The notes below the pieces were generated by a model. It saw only the letters and a list, made by a program, of their open reading frames with translations, did no database searches and was not told where the DNA came from. Below are positions 7,523-13,984 of a stretch of 15,257 nucleotides of DNA, piece by piece. Source of the stretch: an uncultured Pseudomonadota bacterium (GTDB taxonomy: Bacteria; Lernaellota; Lernaellaia; Lernaellales; Lernaellaceae); the NCBI GenBank assembly GCA_937967875.1, contig CALBTQ010000084.1, forward strand, positions 1 through 15,257, read 5' to 3'. The number at the start of each line of letters is the position of its first letter. Within the stretch, counting starts at the first letter, position 1. Both the position numbers and the translations under genes were made by a program.

Positions 7523-8641
7523 ATGGACGACCTGTTCACGCAAGCGACGTTGTACGCGAACGATTACGTGCGGCAGTGGCGCGACGGCGGCGGCCGCACG
7601 GTCGGCTACAACTGCGTGTTCGCGCCGCTCGAATTGTTCGAGGCGGCCGGGCTGTTGCCCTACCGGCTCCGCGCGCTGAGCAACGCGCAGACCGATCTGG
7701 CCGACGCGCATCTGTCGCGCTTCAACTGCGGTTTCTGCCGTTCGTGCCTGCAACTGGGCCTGGACGGCGCCTACGCTTTTCTCGACGGCCTGGTCGAAAT
7801 CAACGGCTGCGATCACCTGCGCGGCGCCTTCGAGAATTGGCAATACGTCAAACCGACGCCCTTCTTCCATTATTTAAAAGTGCCGCACATCGTTATCGAC
7901 GACGCGCTGGAGTATTTCGCCGACCAACTCGTTCAACTAAAAGCGGCCCTGGAAGCGCACTTCGCGGTGACGATCGCCGACGACGCCCTGCGCGCGGCGA
8001 CGGCGCGACAGGCGCGGGTCCGCGAATTGCTACGGCGCGCCTACGCCCTGCGCGAGCGCGAACAACCCGGCCTGACCGGCGCACAGACGATGGCCCTGGT
8101 GCTGCTGAGTTCGACGATGCCCAGCGAAACATTTATCGCCCTGCTCGAAAAGGAACTCGCCGCGCGCGAAAACGCCGCCCTGCCAGCGCCGCGCGCGCGC
8201 TTGCTCATCGGCGGCGCGGCCACCGACGAGGTCGAACTGCTGCGCGAATTGGAAAGCCTGGGCGCGTTGTTCGTCACCGATTCGCTGTGCTACGGCACGC
8301 GCGCGTTCTGGCCGCTGACCGAACATGCCGACGGCGATCCCCTGCGCGTGTTGGCGAAACTTTATTTGTCCAACACGCTGTGCCCGCGCATGTTCGAGGA
8401 TTACCCCGCGCGTCGCGCCTTCATCCTCGCCGCCGCCGAGCGGGCGCGCATCGACGGCGCGGTGTTCGTGCACAACAAATTCTGCGACGTGCACGGCATC
8501 GAAAACGTACTGTTGCGCAAACACCTTGAAGAACAGGGCATCCCCGTGTTGCTGCTGGAAAAGGAATACGGCGCGCACGCCGATCGCGGCCGGCTCAAAA
8601 CGCGCCTGCAGGCGTTCCTGGAAAGGATCGGTCGCCCATGA
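7523..8641 (+). CDS. 2-hydroxyacyl-CoA dehydratase / double-cubane reductase family protein, cysteine-rich subunit
   Basis: A 372-residue member of the HgdB/BcrC/DCCP superfamily of iron-sulfur proteins, which take electrons from an ATP-driven activase to perform very low-potential reductions or radical dehydrations. Family landmarks are visible: CVFAPLELFEAAG (Cys31), the FNCGFCRSC segment (Cys69, 72, 75), NGCD (Cys96), LLIGGA (227-232), SLCYGTR (Cys256), TLCPRM (Cys287), NKFCD (Cys321), and the C-terminal LLLEKEYG...RLKTRLQAFLE. Spacings 69-96-321 fit the three cluster ligands I recall for 2-hydroxyacyl-CoA dehydratases. The further cysteines 31, 256 and 287 give the six-cysteine pattern I associate with double-cubane proteins. 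Start ATG 7523 follows a good ribosome-binding site, and the stop overlaps the next ATG (ATGA). Substrate unknown. Family certain; cluster type inferred. Confidence 0.9.
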   Translation: MDDLFTQATLYANDYVRQWRDGGGRTVGYNCVFAPLELFEAAGLLPYRLRALSNAQTDLADAHLSRFNCGFCRSCLQLGLDGAYAFLDGLVEINGCDHLRGAFENWQYVKPTPFFHYLKVPHIVIDDALEYFADQLVQLKAALEAHFAVTIADDALRAATARQARVRELLRRAYALREREQPGLTGAQTMALVLLSSTMPSETFIALLEKELAARENAALPAPRARLLIGGAATDEVELLRELESLGALFVTDSLCYGTRAFWPLTEHADGDPLRVLAKLYLSNTLCPRMFEDYPARRAFILAAAERARIDGAVFVHNKFCDVHGIENVLLRKHLEEQGIPVLLLEKEYGAHADRGRLKTRLQAFLERIGRP

Positions 8642-10071
8642 CGAACCCGGCGCACCAAGGATTGTTCGAACGCGTGGCGAACATATTTTCGCTGGTCGAC
8701 CACATCGGCGACACCCTCAGCGACGCGGAGGTCGAGGGCCTGCTGCGCGTGCTGCCGCCGGAATCGGCCAACTCGATTTCCGCCCTGATGGCGCCGCACC
8801 TGCGCGAGGCGAGCCTGGTGTTTCTGCGCACGCTCTCGACCTGGATGCGCGAGGCGCGCGCGATGAAGGCCGCGGGCGGTAAGATCATCATGGTTCCGTT
8901 CAACTTTCCGCCGGAGTTGGTCACCGCCTTCGACAACGCCGCGCCGCTGACCGTCGAGGTGCTTTCCACGCTGGGCGTCGTCGCGCTGGAAGGGCAAGGC
9001 GAACGCTATTGGGATCTGGCGATGGGCCTGGGCCTGCCCGACCACGCCTGTTCGTCCAACACGATCGAACTGGGCTCGATGCTCAGCGGCGAGGATTTTC
9101 GCGCCGACGGCCTGATCAGCGCCGGACCCGGCGGCTGCGACGCCAATGCGAAGATTCACGAGTTCGTCTCGCAGTACATGGACATCCCGCAGTTCGTGCT
9201 CGATAAACCGGTGGATCGTTCGCCCGAGGCCGTCGCCCTGTACCGGCGTTATTACCGGCGCATGGTGCGGCAGTTGGAGGAATTTATCGGCGAGGAACTC
9301 ACCGAGGAGAAACTGCGGCGCGTCAACGAGCGGGCCAACCGCTGCACCGAGCTGTATTACGAGCTGTGGGAGATGCACAAGGTGCGCCCCTGCCCGATCC
9401 CCAATCTGTTTTCGCTGTTCGTCTACGCCACGCGATTTTCGATGTGGGGCACCGACACCGGCGTAGCCTGCATGGAGAAGCTGGTCGCGGCGGCGCGGGC
9501 GCGCATACAAGCCGGGGCGTATCCGGCTCCGCGCGAAAAGGCCCGCTGCCTATGGGCTTACACGAGCATCTACTACGACTTTCTCGGCTTGTTCAACTGG
9601 ATGGAGGATCGCGGCATCACGCACCTGGCCGACGCGCTGGATCTATTCATGCCCCAGCCCGTCGACACGACCGATCGCGACACGATGCTCGACGGCATGG
9701 CCGACCGCGCCTGGGACATGCCGATGACGCGCCAGATGGGCGGGCCGTCGATGTCCGCCGCGTGGATCGAAGACGTGCTGTGGGCCGTGCGCGAACTGGA
9801 CGCCGAAGCGGTGATCTACTGCGGGCATCACGCCTGCAAGCAGACCTGGAGCGTTGTGTCGATCCTGCGGCAGGAGTTGATGAAACAGGCGGGCATCCCG
9901 CTGCTGATATTGCAGACCGACGCGTGGAACAAAAGCATGACGCCCATCGGCGTCGTGCAACGGCAGATCGCCGAGTTCGTCGATCAGGTCGTCGCCCCGC
10001 AACGCGGCGGCGAAACGACGCGACGACGACGACGGCGACCAGCCGACTCTTCACCCGCTTCGTCCACCTGA
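8638..10071 (+). CDS. 2-hydroxyacyl-CoA dehydratase family protein, second subunit
   Basis: A 477-residue protein of the 2-hydroxyglutaryl-CoA dehydratase D-component superfamily and the probable heterodimer partner of the preceding product. Its start codon overlaps that gene's stop, with AAAGGA 10 nt upstream. Visible landmarks: PFNFPPELVTAF at 87-98 (the counterpart of CxxxPxEL, but without cysteine), HACSSN (Cys138), PGGCDAN (Cys167), and YCGHHACKQTW (Cys395, Cys400) leading to GIPLLILQTD. Cys138, Cys167 and Cys395/400 have the spacing of a single [4Fe-4S] site in this family. The extra cysteines of a double-cubane site are absent, so this subunit looks simpler than its partner. The last ~22 residues are a non-conserved tail with six consecutive arginines. 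Class I benzoyl-CoA reductase and 2-hydroxyacyl-CoA dehydratases are also two-subunit enzymes, but no residue here identifies the substrate. Confidence 0.88.
   Translation: MTNPAHQGLFERVANIFSLVDHIGDTLSDAEVEGLLRVLPPESANSISALMAPHLREASLVFLRTLSTWMREARAMKAAGGKIIMVPFNFPPELVTAFDNAAPLTVEVLSTLGVVALEGQGERYWDLAMGLGLPDHACSSNTIELGSMLSGEDFRADGLISAGPGGCDANAKIHEFVSQYMDIPQFVLDKPVDRSPEAVALYRRYYRRMVRQLEEFIGEELTEEKLRRVNERANRCTELYYELWEMHKVRPCPIPNLFSLFVYATRFSMWGTDTGVACMEKLVAAARARIQAGAYPAPREKARCLWAYTSIYYDFLGLFNWMEDRGITHLADALDLFMPQPVDTTDRDTMLDGMADRAWDMPMTRQMGGPSMSAAWIEDVLWAVRELDAEAVIYCGHHACKQTWSVVSILRQELMKQAGIPLLILQTDAWNKSMTPIGVVQRQIAEFVDQVVAPQRGGETTRRRRRRPADSSPASST
10021..10038 (+). repeat. CGA/CGG arginine-codon run
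   Basis: Six consecutive arginine codons (four CGA, then CGG, CGA) follow two ACG codons, forming a short trinucleotide repeat in the last 20 codons of the second dehydratase-like subunit. The repeat lies after the conserved fold, in a tail that probably varies between relatives. Confidence 0.7.
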
Positions 10072-10078
10072 TCCCGAC

Positions 10079-10084
10079 AAAGGA
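10079..10084 (+). promoter_or_regulatory. Ribosome-binding site deciding the first activase start
   Basis: AAAGGA ends on the A of an ATG at 10084, so it cannot serve that codon. It sits 8 nt before ATG 10093, which makes 10093 the likely start. Confidence 0.65.
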
Positions 10085-10092
10085 TGCACTCG

Positions 10093-10884
10093 ATGATGTC
10101 TGCCGGAATCGATGTTGGTTCGCTCACCGCCGAAGCCGTTGTCTTGCGCAACGGCGACCTGCTCGCGCACGCCACGATGTCCGTGTTGCCCAATCCGGTC
10201 GATTCGGCGCGCGAGGTGCTCGGCCGCGCGCTGAGCCAAGCGCACGCCGCGCCCGCCGACATCCGCTACGCGATCAGCACCGGCTATGGCCGCGAGAAGA
10301 TCGTCGAAGCGGGGCTGGCCCAGGAGAACGTCAGCGAAATTTCCTGCCACGGCTACGGCGCGCATTGCCTCGCGCCGAGCGTGCGCACGGTGATCGACAT
10401 CGGCGGCCAGGACGCTAAGGTCATTCGCCTCACGCCCGAGGGCGAGTTGCAGGATTTCGTCATGAATGACAAGTGCGCGGCGGGCACAGGGCATTTTCTC
10501 GAGCTGATGTGCCGCGCACTGGACGTCACGCTCGACGAGCTCGGCCCGCTCGCCCTGCAATCGCGTCAACCGGCGGAAATGAGCAACCGTTGCAGTATCT
10601 ACGTGGAAACCGAGGTCATCCACTACCTGCAGCGGGGCGTACCCAAGGTCGACGTGGCCGGCGGCATCAATCGCTCGATGGCCGAACGCGTGCTGGCGCT
10701 GGTGCGGCGCGTAAAATGGGAAAGCGAGGTCATGCTCACCGGCGGCGTCGCGAAAAATCCGGCGGTGAAAGCCGAGTTGGAAAAGATGCTCGGCGTGCGC
10801 ATGCGCCCGGTGAAGATCGATCCGCAAATCATCGGCGCGTACGGCGCGGCGCGCCTGGCTCAACGCAAAGGAGGCGCGGCATGA
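10093..10884 (+). CDS. BadF/BadG/BcrA/BcrD-type ATPase, CoA-enzyme activase 1
   Basis: A 263-residue ASKHA-fold ATPase of the HgdC/BcrD family. Such activases bind a [4Fe-4S] cluster between two subunits and use ATP hydrolysis to push an electron onto the dehydratase/reductase partner. Motifs: IDVGS (6-10, phosphate-1), STGYGR (62-67), IDIGGQDAK (101-109, phosphate-2), NDKCAAGTG (125-133, cluster ligand Cys128), SNRCSIYVETEV (164-175, cluster ligand Cys167) and LTGGVAKN (215-222, adenosine site). All expected catalytic and cluster residues are present, and the length is normal for HgdC. ATG 10093 is preferred on ribosome-binding-site spacing; the ATG at 10084 would add three residues. The stop overlaps the next ATG. 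As the intact member of the activase pair, it is the likely main ATP-hydrolysing component. Confidence 0.93.
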   Translation: MMSAGIDVGSLTAEAVVLRNGDLLAHATMSVLPNPVDSAREVLGRALSQAHAAPADIRYAISTGYGREKIVEAGLAQENVSEISCHGYGAHCLAPSVRTVIDIGGQDAKVIRLTPEGELQDFVMNDKCAAGTGHFLELMCRALDVTLDELGPLALQSRQPAEMSNRCSIYVETEVIHYLQRGVPKVDVAGGINRSMAERVLALVRRVKWESEVMLTGGVAKNPAVKAELEKMLGVRMRPVKIDPQIIGAYGAARLAQRKGGAA

Positions 10885-11651
10885 TCGCCATGGGATGCGA
10901 CATCGGCAGCCTGTTCGCCAAGGCGGCGATTCTCGAAGACGACCGTTTGCGCGCCTCGCGCATCGTGCGCACCACCGGCAACATCGGGCGCGAAATCGAC
11001 GCGCTGATCGACGCCACGCTGGCCGACGCCGCGCTGGCCCGCCACGATCTGGACCTGCTCGTCGGCGCGGGCGCGGGCGCCGACCTCGTGCCCGGCGCTG
11101 CGTTTTGCGAAAACGAAACGACCTGCCTGGCCGCGGCCTGCGCTTACTTCCTGCCCGACGTGCGGTTGCTCATCGACGTCGGCGGGCAGTCGATCACCGC
11201 GTTGCTGCTGGACGACGAGGGCGAAATCGCCTCACTGATGCGCAACGACAAATGCGCCTCGGGCTCGGGCCGTTTCCTGGAAATGATGAGCCGCAAACTG
11301 CTGATCGACATCGCCGACATCGACGCCATCGTCGACCAGGCGACCGCGCCGGTGTCCATCAGCAACCAGTGCGCGGTGTTCGCCGAAAGCGAGGCGATCA
11401 GCCACGTCAACGAAAACGAAGCGCCGGCCGATATTCTTGCCGGCATCTGCCGGGCCGTGGCCAACATCGTCGCCGCGCAGTGCCGTCGCTTCGGCCTCGC
11501 CGAACGCTACACGCTCACCGGCGGCGTCGCCCGCTTCCGGTCCGTCACCGACCGCCTGGACGAAAAGCTGTCCGGCGCGCATCACCGCTTTCCCTTCGAT
11601 CCGCGCCTGGCCACGGCGATCGGCGCGGCGCTGTTGTTGGACGAGGAATAA
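10881..11651 (+). CDS. BadF/BcrA-type ATPase, divergent activase 2
   Basis: A 256-residue paralogue of the preceding activase, started by an ATGA overlap with a strong AAAGGAGG site 6 nt upstream. It keeps the phosphate-1 motif CDIGS (6-10), both cluster cysteines (Cys125 in NDKCASGSG, Cys164 in SNQCAVFAES) and the adenosine motif LTGGVARF (212-219). It has lost the Asp of the IDIGGQD motif (IDVGGQS, Ser104), and GAGAGAD (62-68) replaces STGYGR. It therefore probably still shares the bridging cluster but may bind or hydrolyse nucleotide differently. Two non-identical ATPase subunits are known in class I benzoyl-CoA reductase (BcrA/BcrD), whereas HgdC is a homodimer. A heterodimer with activase 1 is the simplest reading, but it is inference. 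Confidence 0.9.
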   Translation: MIAMGCDIGSLFAKAAILEDDRLRASRIVRTTGNIGREIDALIDATLADAALARHDLDLLVGAGAGADLVPGAAFCENETTCLAAACAYFLPDVRLLIDVGGQSITALLLDDEGEIASLMRNDKCASGSGRFLEMMSRKLLIDIADIDAIVDQATAPVSISNQCAVFAESEAISHVNENEAPADILAGICRAVANIVAAQCRRFGLAERYTLTGGVARFRSVTDRLDEKLSGAHHRFPFDPRLATAIGAALLLDEE

Positions 11652-12362
11652 ATGAGCATGTTCGCCGTACCCGCCGCGCAGTTGGCGCAGATTTTCGCTG
11701 AGCCGGCCGTGCGCAACCGCCTGCGCGATGTGCCGTTGCATACCGGCTGGCCGCGCGCCGACGACGTCGTGCTGGGCGAGGATGTCGCCGTCGAGTTGGG
11801 CAATCCGAAAGATGGTTCGCTGTTCTTCCTGCACTGGAGTAGCGGCGACGATCTTCCCACCGATCGCCTGCGATTGCTCGGTCCCGACATTCACGAAATC
11901 GAGGCGCGCGGCCAGGCCTTCGCGCTCGCGTTGCATGTCGCCGGATCGTTCGCCGACGAATACGAAACCTTCTGCGCGATGAAAAATGCGGTATACGACA
12001 CGCGGCTGCAAGGCCTTTCGGTCCGCATGTTGCCCAGCCGCCAGAGCGTCTGGTGCCGCCTGGAACAACAAGCGCGCAACCACGGTTTTTCGCTGGCCCA
12101 CTTGGGCGCATCGTTGTGCGAAAGCCTGCACACGGTCGTCGGCGTGCGGGCCGTCGAGGTGACGATGATCGTCGGCGACAAACCGCTCGTCAAACGCCTG
12201 AGCGGGCCCGCCGCGGACATCGCGCGCATCGGCGGGGCGCTGCTGAAAATGAACGAGGAAATGGACCTCGACTGCGAGCATTGCGAATACTGGGACGTGT
12301 GCGAAGCGGTGGCCGAACTCAAGCGCATTCGCGCGCGTCTGCAAACGGAGCGACACGCATGA
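11652..12362 (+). CDS. Stand-alone acetyl-CoA synthase beta-subunit-like domain protein (CdhC/AcsB middle domain)
   Basis: A 236-residue protein. Residues about 45-185 resemble the region of CdhC/AcsB just before the A-cluster domain: VELGNPK (47-53), LLGPDIHEIE (75-84), a VAG segment (96-98), then a helical stretch, WCRLEQQARNHGFSLAHLG (134-152; compare the RxSKxAxEKGFxLKHIG block of ACS), and VEVTMIV (168-174; compare IxKVQVTIYTD). The nickel A-cluster domain itself is missing, so it cannot make acetyl-CoA. The C-terminus instead carries a compact CX2CX5C (Cys208, Cys211, Cys217), which could bind an Fe-S cluster or zinc. Start ATG 11652 follows the previous TAA with no gap; GAGGA is upstream, and ATG 11658 is an alternative. 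The family match is from remembered motifs, not an alignment. The role is unknown; sitting beside CooC suggests metal delivery or electron transfer. Confidence 0.72.
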   Translation: MSMFAVPAAQLAQIFAEPAVRNRLRDVPLHTGWPRADDVVLGEDVAVELGNPKDGSLFFLHWSSGDDLPTDRLRLLGPDIHEIEARGQAFALALHVAGSFADEYETFCAMKNAVYDTRLQGLSVRMLPSRQSVWCRLEQQARNHGFSLAHLGASLCESLHTVVGVRAVEVTMIVGDKPLVKRLSGPAADIARIGGALLKMNEEMDLDCEHCEYWDVCEAVAELKRIRARLQTERHA

Positions 12363-13096
12363 CTTCGACGATTCTGGCCGTGTGCGGCAAAGGCGGCGTG
12401 GGCAAGACGACCGTGTCCGCGTTGATCGCCCGCCGCCTCGCGAAGCAAAATCGCCGCGCGTTGCTGATCGATGCCGATCCGGCCGGCGGCCTGGCGATGG
12501 CGCTGCACTTCGCTCCGGAGAAAACGATCAACGACGTGCGCCGTCAAACGGTGCGCGAGTTGCAGCAAGGCGGCGTCGACAAACGCGACCTGGCCGTTTC
12601 GTTCGATTACCTGGTGCAGGAACTGCTCATCGAGCGCGGCGGTCTCGCTTTTCTGCCCATCGGCCGCCCCGAGGAAAAGGGCTGCTATTGTTCGGTCAAT
12701 CGTCTGCTGAAGGAATCGATCGCTCTGCTGGCCGCGCAGTTCGACACGATCGTCATCGATGCCGAAGCGGGCATCGAACAGGTCAACCGCGACGTCCTGC
12801 AGCGCGTCACGCACCTGCTGCTGGTCTCGGACACGTCGGCCAAGGGGTTGAAGGTCGCCGCGCTCATCCGCGAAACGGCGACGGCGATGGCAGTGAACGC
12901 CCGCAGCGGCCTGTTGCTCAACCGCGTGCGCGACGAGCGGGAGATTATCGAAACCGCGTTACCGTTGTGGGGGACCTTGCCGGAGGACGAAACCGTGCGC
13001 CGCTACGACGCCGAGGAACGCGATTTTTTCACCTTTCCCGACGGCGAGCTGACGCGGCGTCTGGACGTGGCGCTCAATTCAATTTTTTCAGCGTGA
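12359..13096 (+). CDS. CooC-type metallocluster maturation ATPase
   Basis: A 245-residue SIMIBI/MinD-class ATPase. It has the deviant P-loop GKGGVGKTT (10-18, with the signature Lys11), LLIDADPAGGLA (35-46, Switch I), and IVIDAEAGIEQVNR (131-144; CooC has the equivalent DTEAGIEH segment). The CooC-specific IGRPEEKGCYC segment (101-111) supplies Cys109 and Cys111, the CXC pair that binds metal at the dimer interface in CooC1. CooC proteins use ATP to insert or transfer nickel in CO dehydrogenase and ACS maturation. No CODH gene lies in the window, so the client may be a product of this operon. ATG 12359 overlaps the previous stop; GGAG is 8 nt upstream. The 3' end overlaps the convergent DUF1571-like gene by 23 bp, leaving no room for an intergenic terminator. 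Confidence 0.9.
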   Translation: MTSTILAVCGKGGVGKTTVSALIARRLAKQNRRALLIDADPAGGLAMALHFAPEKTINDVRRQTVRELQQGGVDKRDLAVSFDYLVQELLIERGGLAFLPIGRPEEKGCYCSVNRLLKESIALLAAQFDTIVIDAEAGIEQVNRDVLQRVTHLLLVSDTSAKGLKVAALIRETATAMAVNARSGLLLNRVRDEREIIETALPLWGTLPEDETVRRYDAEERDFFTFPDGELTRRLDVALNSIFSA

Positions 13097-13835
13097 ACAT
13101 GTTCGGATCGATCGCGGCGTTGATCTGCAATTTCCGCAGAATGTAAACCGCGTACCGGCGGTTCTGCCGGTCGTAAATTTCCACGTAACGCGGCAGATGA
13201 TTCGCGACGTCGAAGCCCAGCAGGCACCAGCCGTACGGCACGCCCGCGCCTTCCGCAAACACCGCCGTGTACATCGTCAGCGCGCTGCCGGGGATTTTCG
13301 TCTTGTCGACCTGTCCTTGCTGCACCGACACCTTGCCGGCCGCCTTGCCCTTTTCATATGTCTCGCGAATGTGCTGCAAGATGAACCCGACGTGATACTG
13401 GTTGATACGAAAATGGTGCGGGTACAGCTTGTCGATGACCTTGCTGGTCATGTCCAACGTCTGCACGCCGGCCAATCCGGCCACGCCGGCTTCCAGCGCC
13501 TGTAGGTTGTTTTGACCGTCGCGCGCGGGCACGTAGGACGCCTGCAGGCCCGCATATAGCCCGCCGTCGAGCCAGCGGAAATACTGCTTGCGCGGATTTT
13601 TCTGAAAAACGGCGGTGATCGTTTCGGTGCCTTTGATCTTGCCGTTGTGCGTTTCGACGGCGACGAACTCGCCGATGTACGTGTTGAGGCCGGCGTAGGT
13701 TTTCACGGCCTGCGCCAGTTCCTGTTCATACACATCCACCGCCGAGGGATCGGCGATCGTCAGTGAGGCGCCGACAACCGCGACAACAATCAGCGTCGAT
13801 AGAAGAAAAAAACCAAGAGAAGCGGATTTGCTCAT
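13074..13835 (-). CDS. DUF1571-like exported protein
   Basis: A 253-residue protein with an N-terminal signal sequence or signal anchor (hydrophobic 7-27, with possible cleavage near VGA-S), so it is likely periplasmic. The mature part has the order typical of DUF1571/LolA-like beta proteins: an early helix (YEQELAQAV, LNTYIGEFVAVET), KGTETITAVFQKNPRKQYFRWLDGG (68-92), a central helical segment, then strands ending YAVYILRKLQINAAIDPNMFTLKK. Such proteins have a half-barrel lipid- or lipoprotein-binding fold; no specific function is known to me for this subgroup. I chose ATG 13833-13835, which has GAGG 7 nt upstream, over the longer open frame starting at 13889. Convergent overlap with the CooC-type gene; divergent from corA. 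Confidence 0.7.
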   Translation of the reverse strand: MSKSASLGFFLLSTLIVVAVVGASLTIADPSAVDVYEQELAQAVKTYAGLNTYIGEFVAVETHNGKIKGTETITAVFQKNPRKQYFRWLDGGLYAGLQASYVPARDGQNNLQALEAGVAGLAGVQTLDMTSKVIDKLYPHHFRINQYHVGFILQHIRETYEKGKAAGKVSVQQGQVDKTKIPGSALTMYTAVFAEGAGVPYGWCLLGFDVANHLPRYVEIYDRQNRRYAVYILRKLQINAAIDPNMFTLKKLN

Positions 13836-13884
13836 GATGCAACCTCGGGAAAGAAAAACCGTCGGCACCAAACGCCGAACGAAA

Positions 13885-13911
13885 TTCATAACATTAAAAG
13901 TTTATTGCCAA
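13885..13911 (-). promoter_or_regulatory. Candidate extended -10 promoter for the DUF1571-like gene
   Basis: On the minus strand TTGGCA (plus 13906-13911) lies 15 bp from TATGAA (13885-13890), and the -10 is preceded by TG at the extended position (TGTTATGAA). It sits in the only AT-rich part of the 149-bp gap 13836-13984. The short spacer is partly offset by the extended -10. I could not find an equally good promoter for corA on the plus strand. Confidence 0.33.
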
Positions 13912-13984
13912 AACATCGGCCAACATGCAAGCATAGATACAAAGCAACCGCCAGAGGAAATATTTTTCCATAAGGAGTTCGTCG

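Noticed and set aside
9366-10418. Alternative-frame open reading frame across the second dehydratase-like subunit and activase 1
   Set aside because: Arginine-rich shadow frame; both real genes have strong family motifs in their own frames.
6054-13096. Naming the operon a benzoyl-CoA reductase or a 2-hydroxyglutaryl-CoA dehydratase
   Set aside because: Family membership is clear, but no substrate-specific residues or pathway neighbours (CoA ligase, dienoyl-CoA hydratase, CoA transferase, ferredoxin) are present.
11652-13096. Evidence for a Wood-Ljungdahl (CODH/ACS) locus
   Set aside because: The ACS-like protein lacks the A-cluster domain, and no CODH, corrinoid protein or methyltransferase gene is in the window.
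13836-13984. Mg2+-sensing riboswitch upstream of corA
   Set aside because: The gap is only 149 bp and AT-rich; I could not pick out the stems and conserved loops of an M-box, and saw only a small ATGCAAGCAT palindrome.
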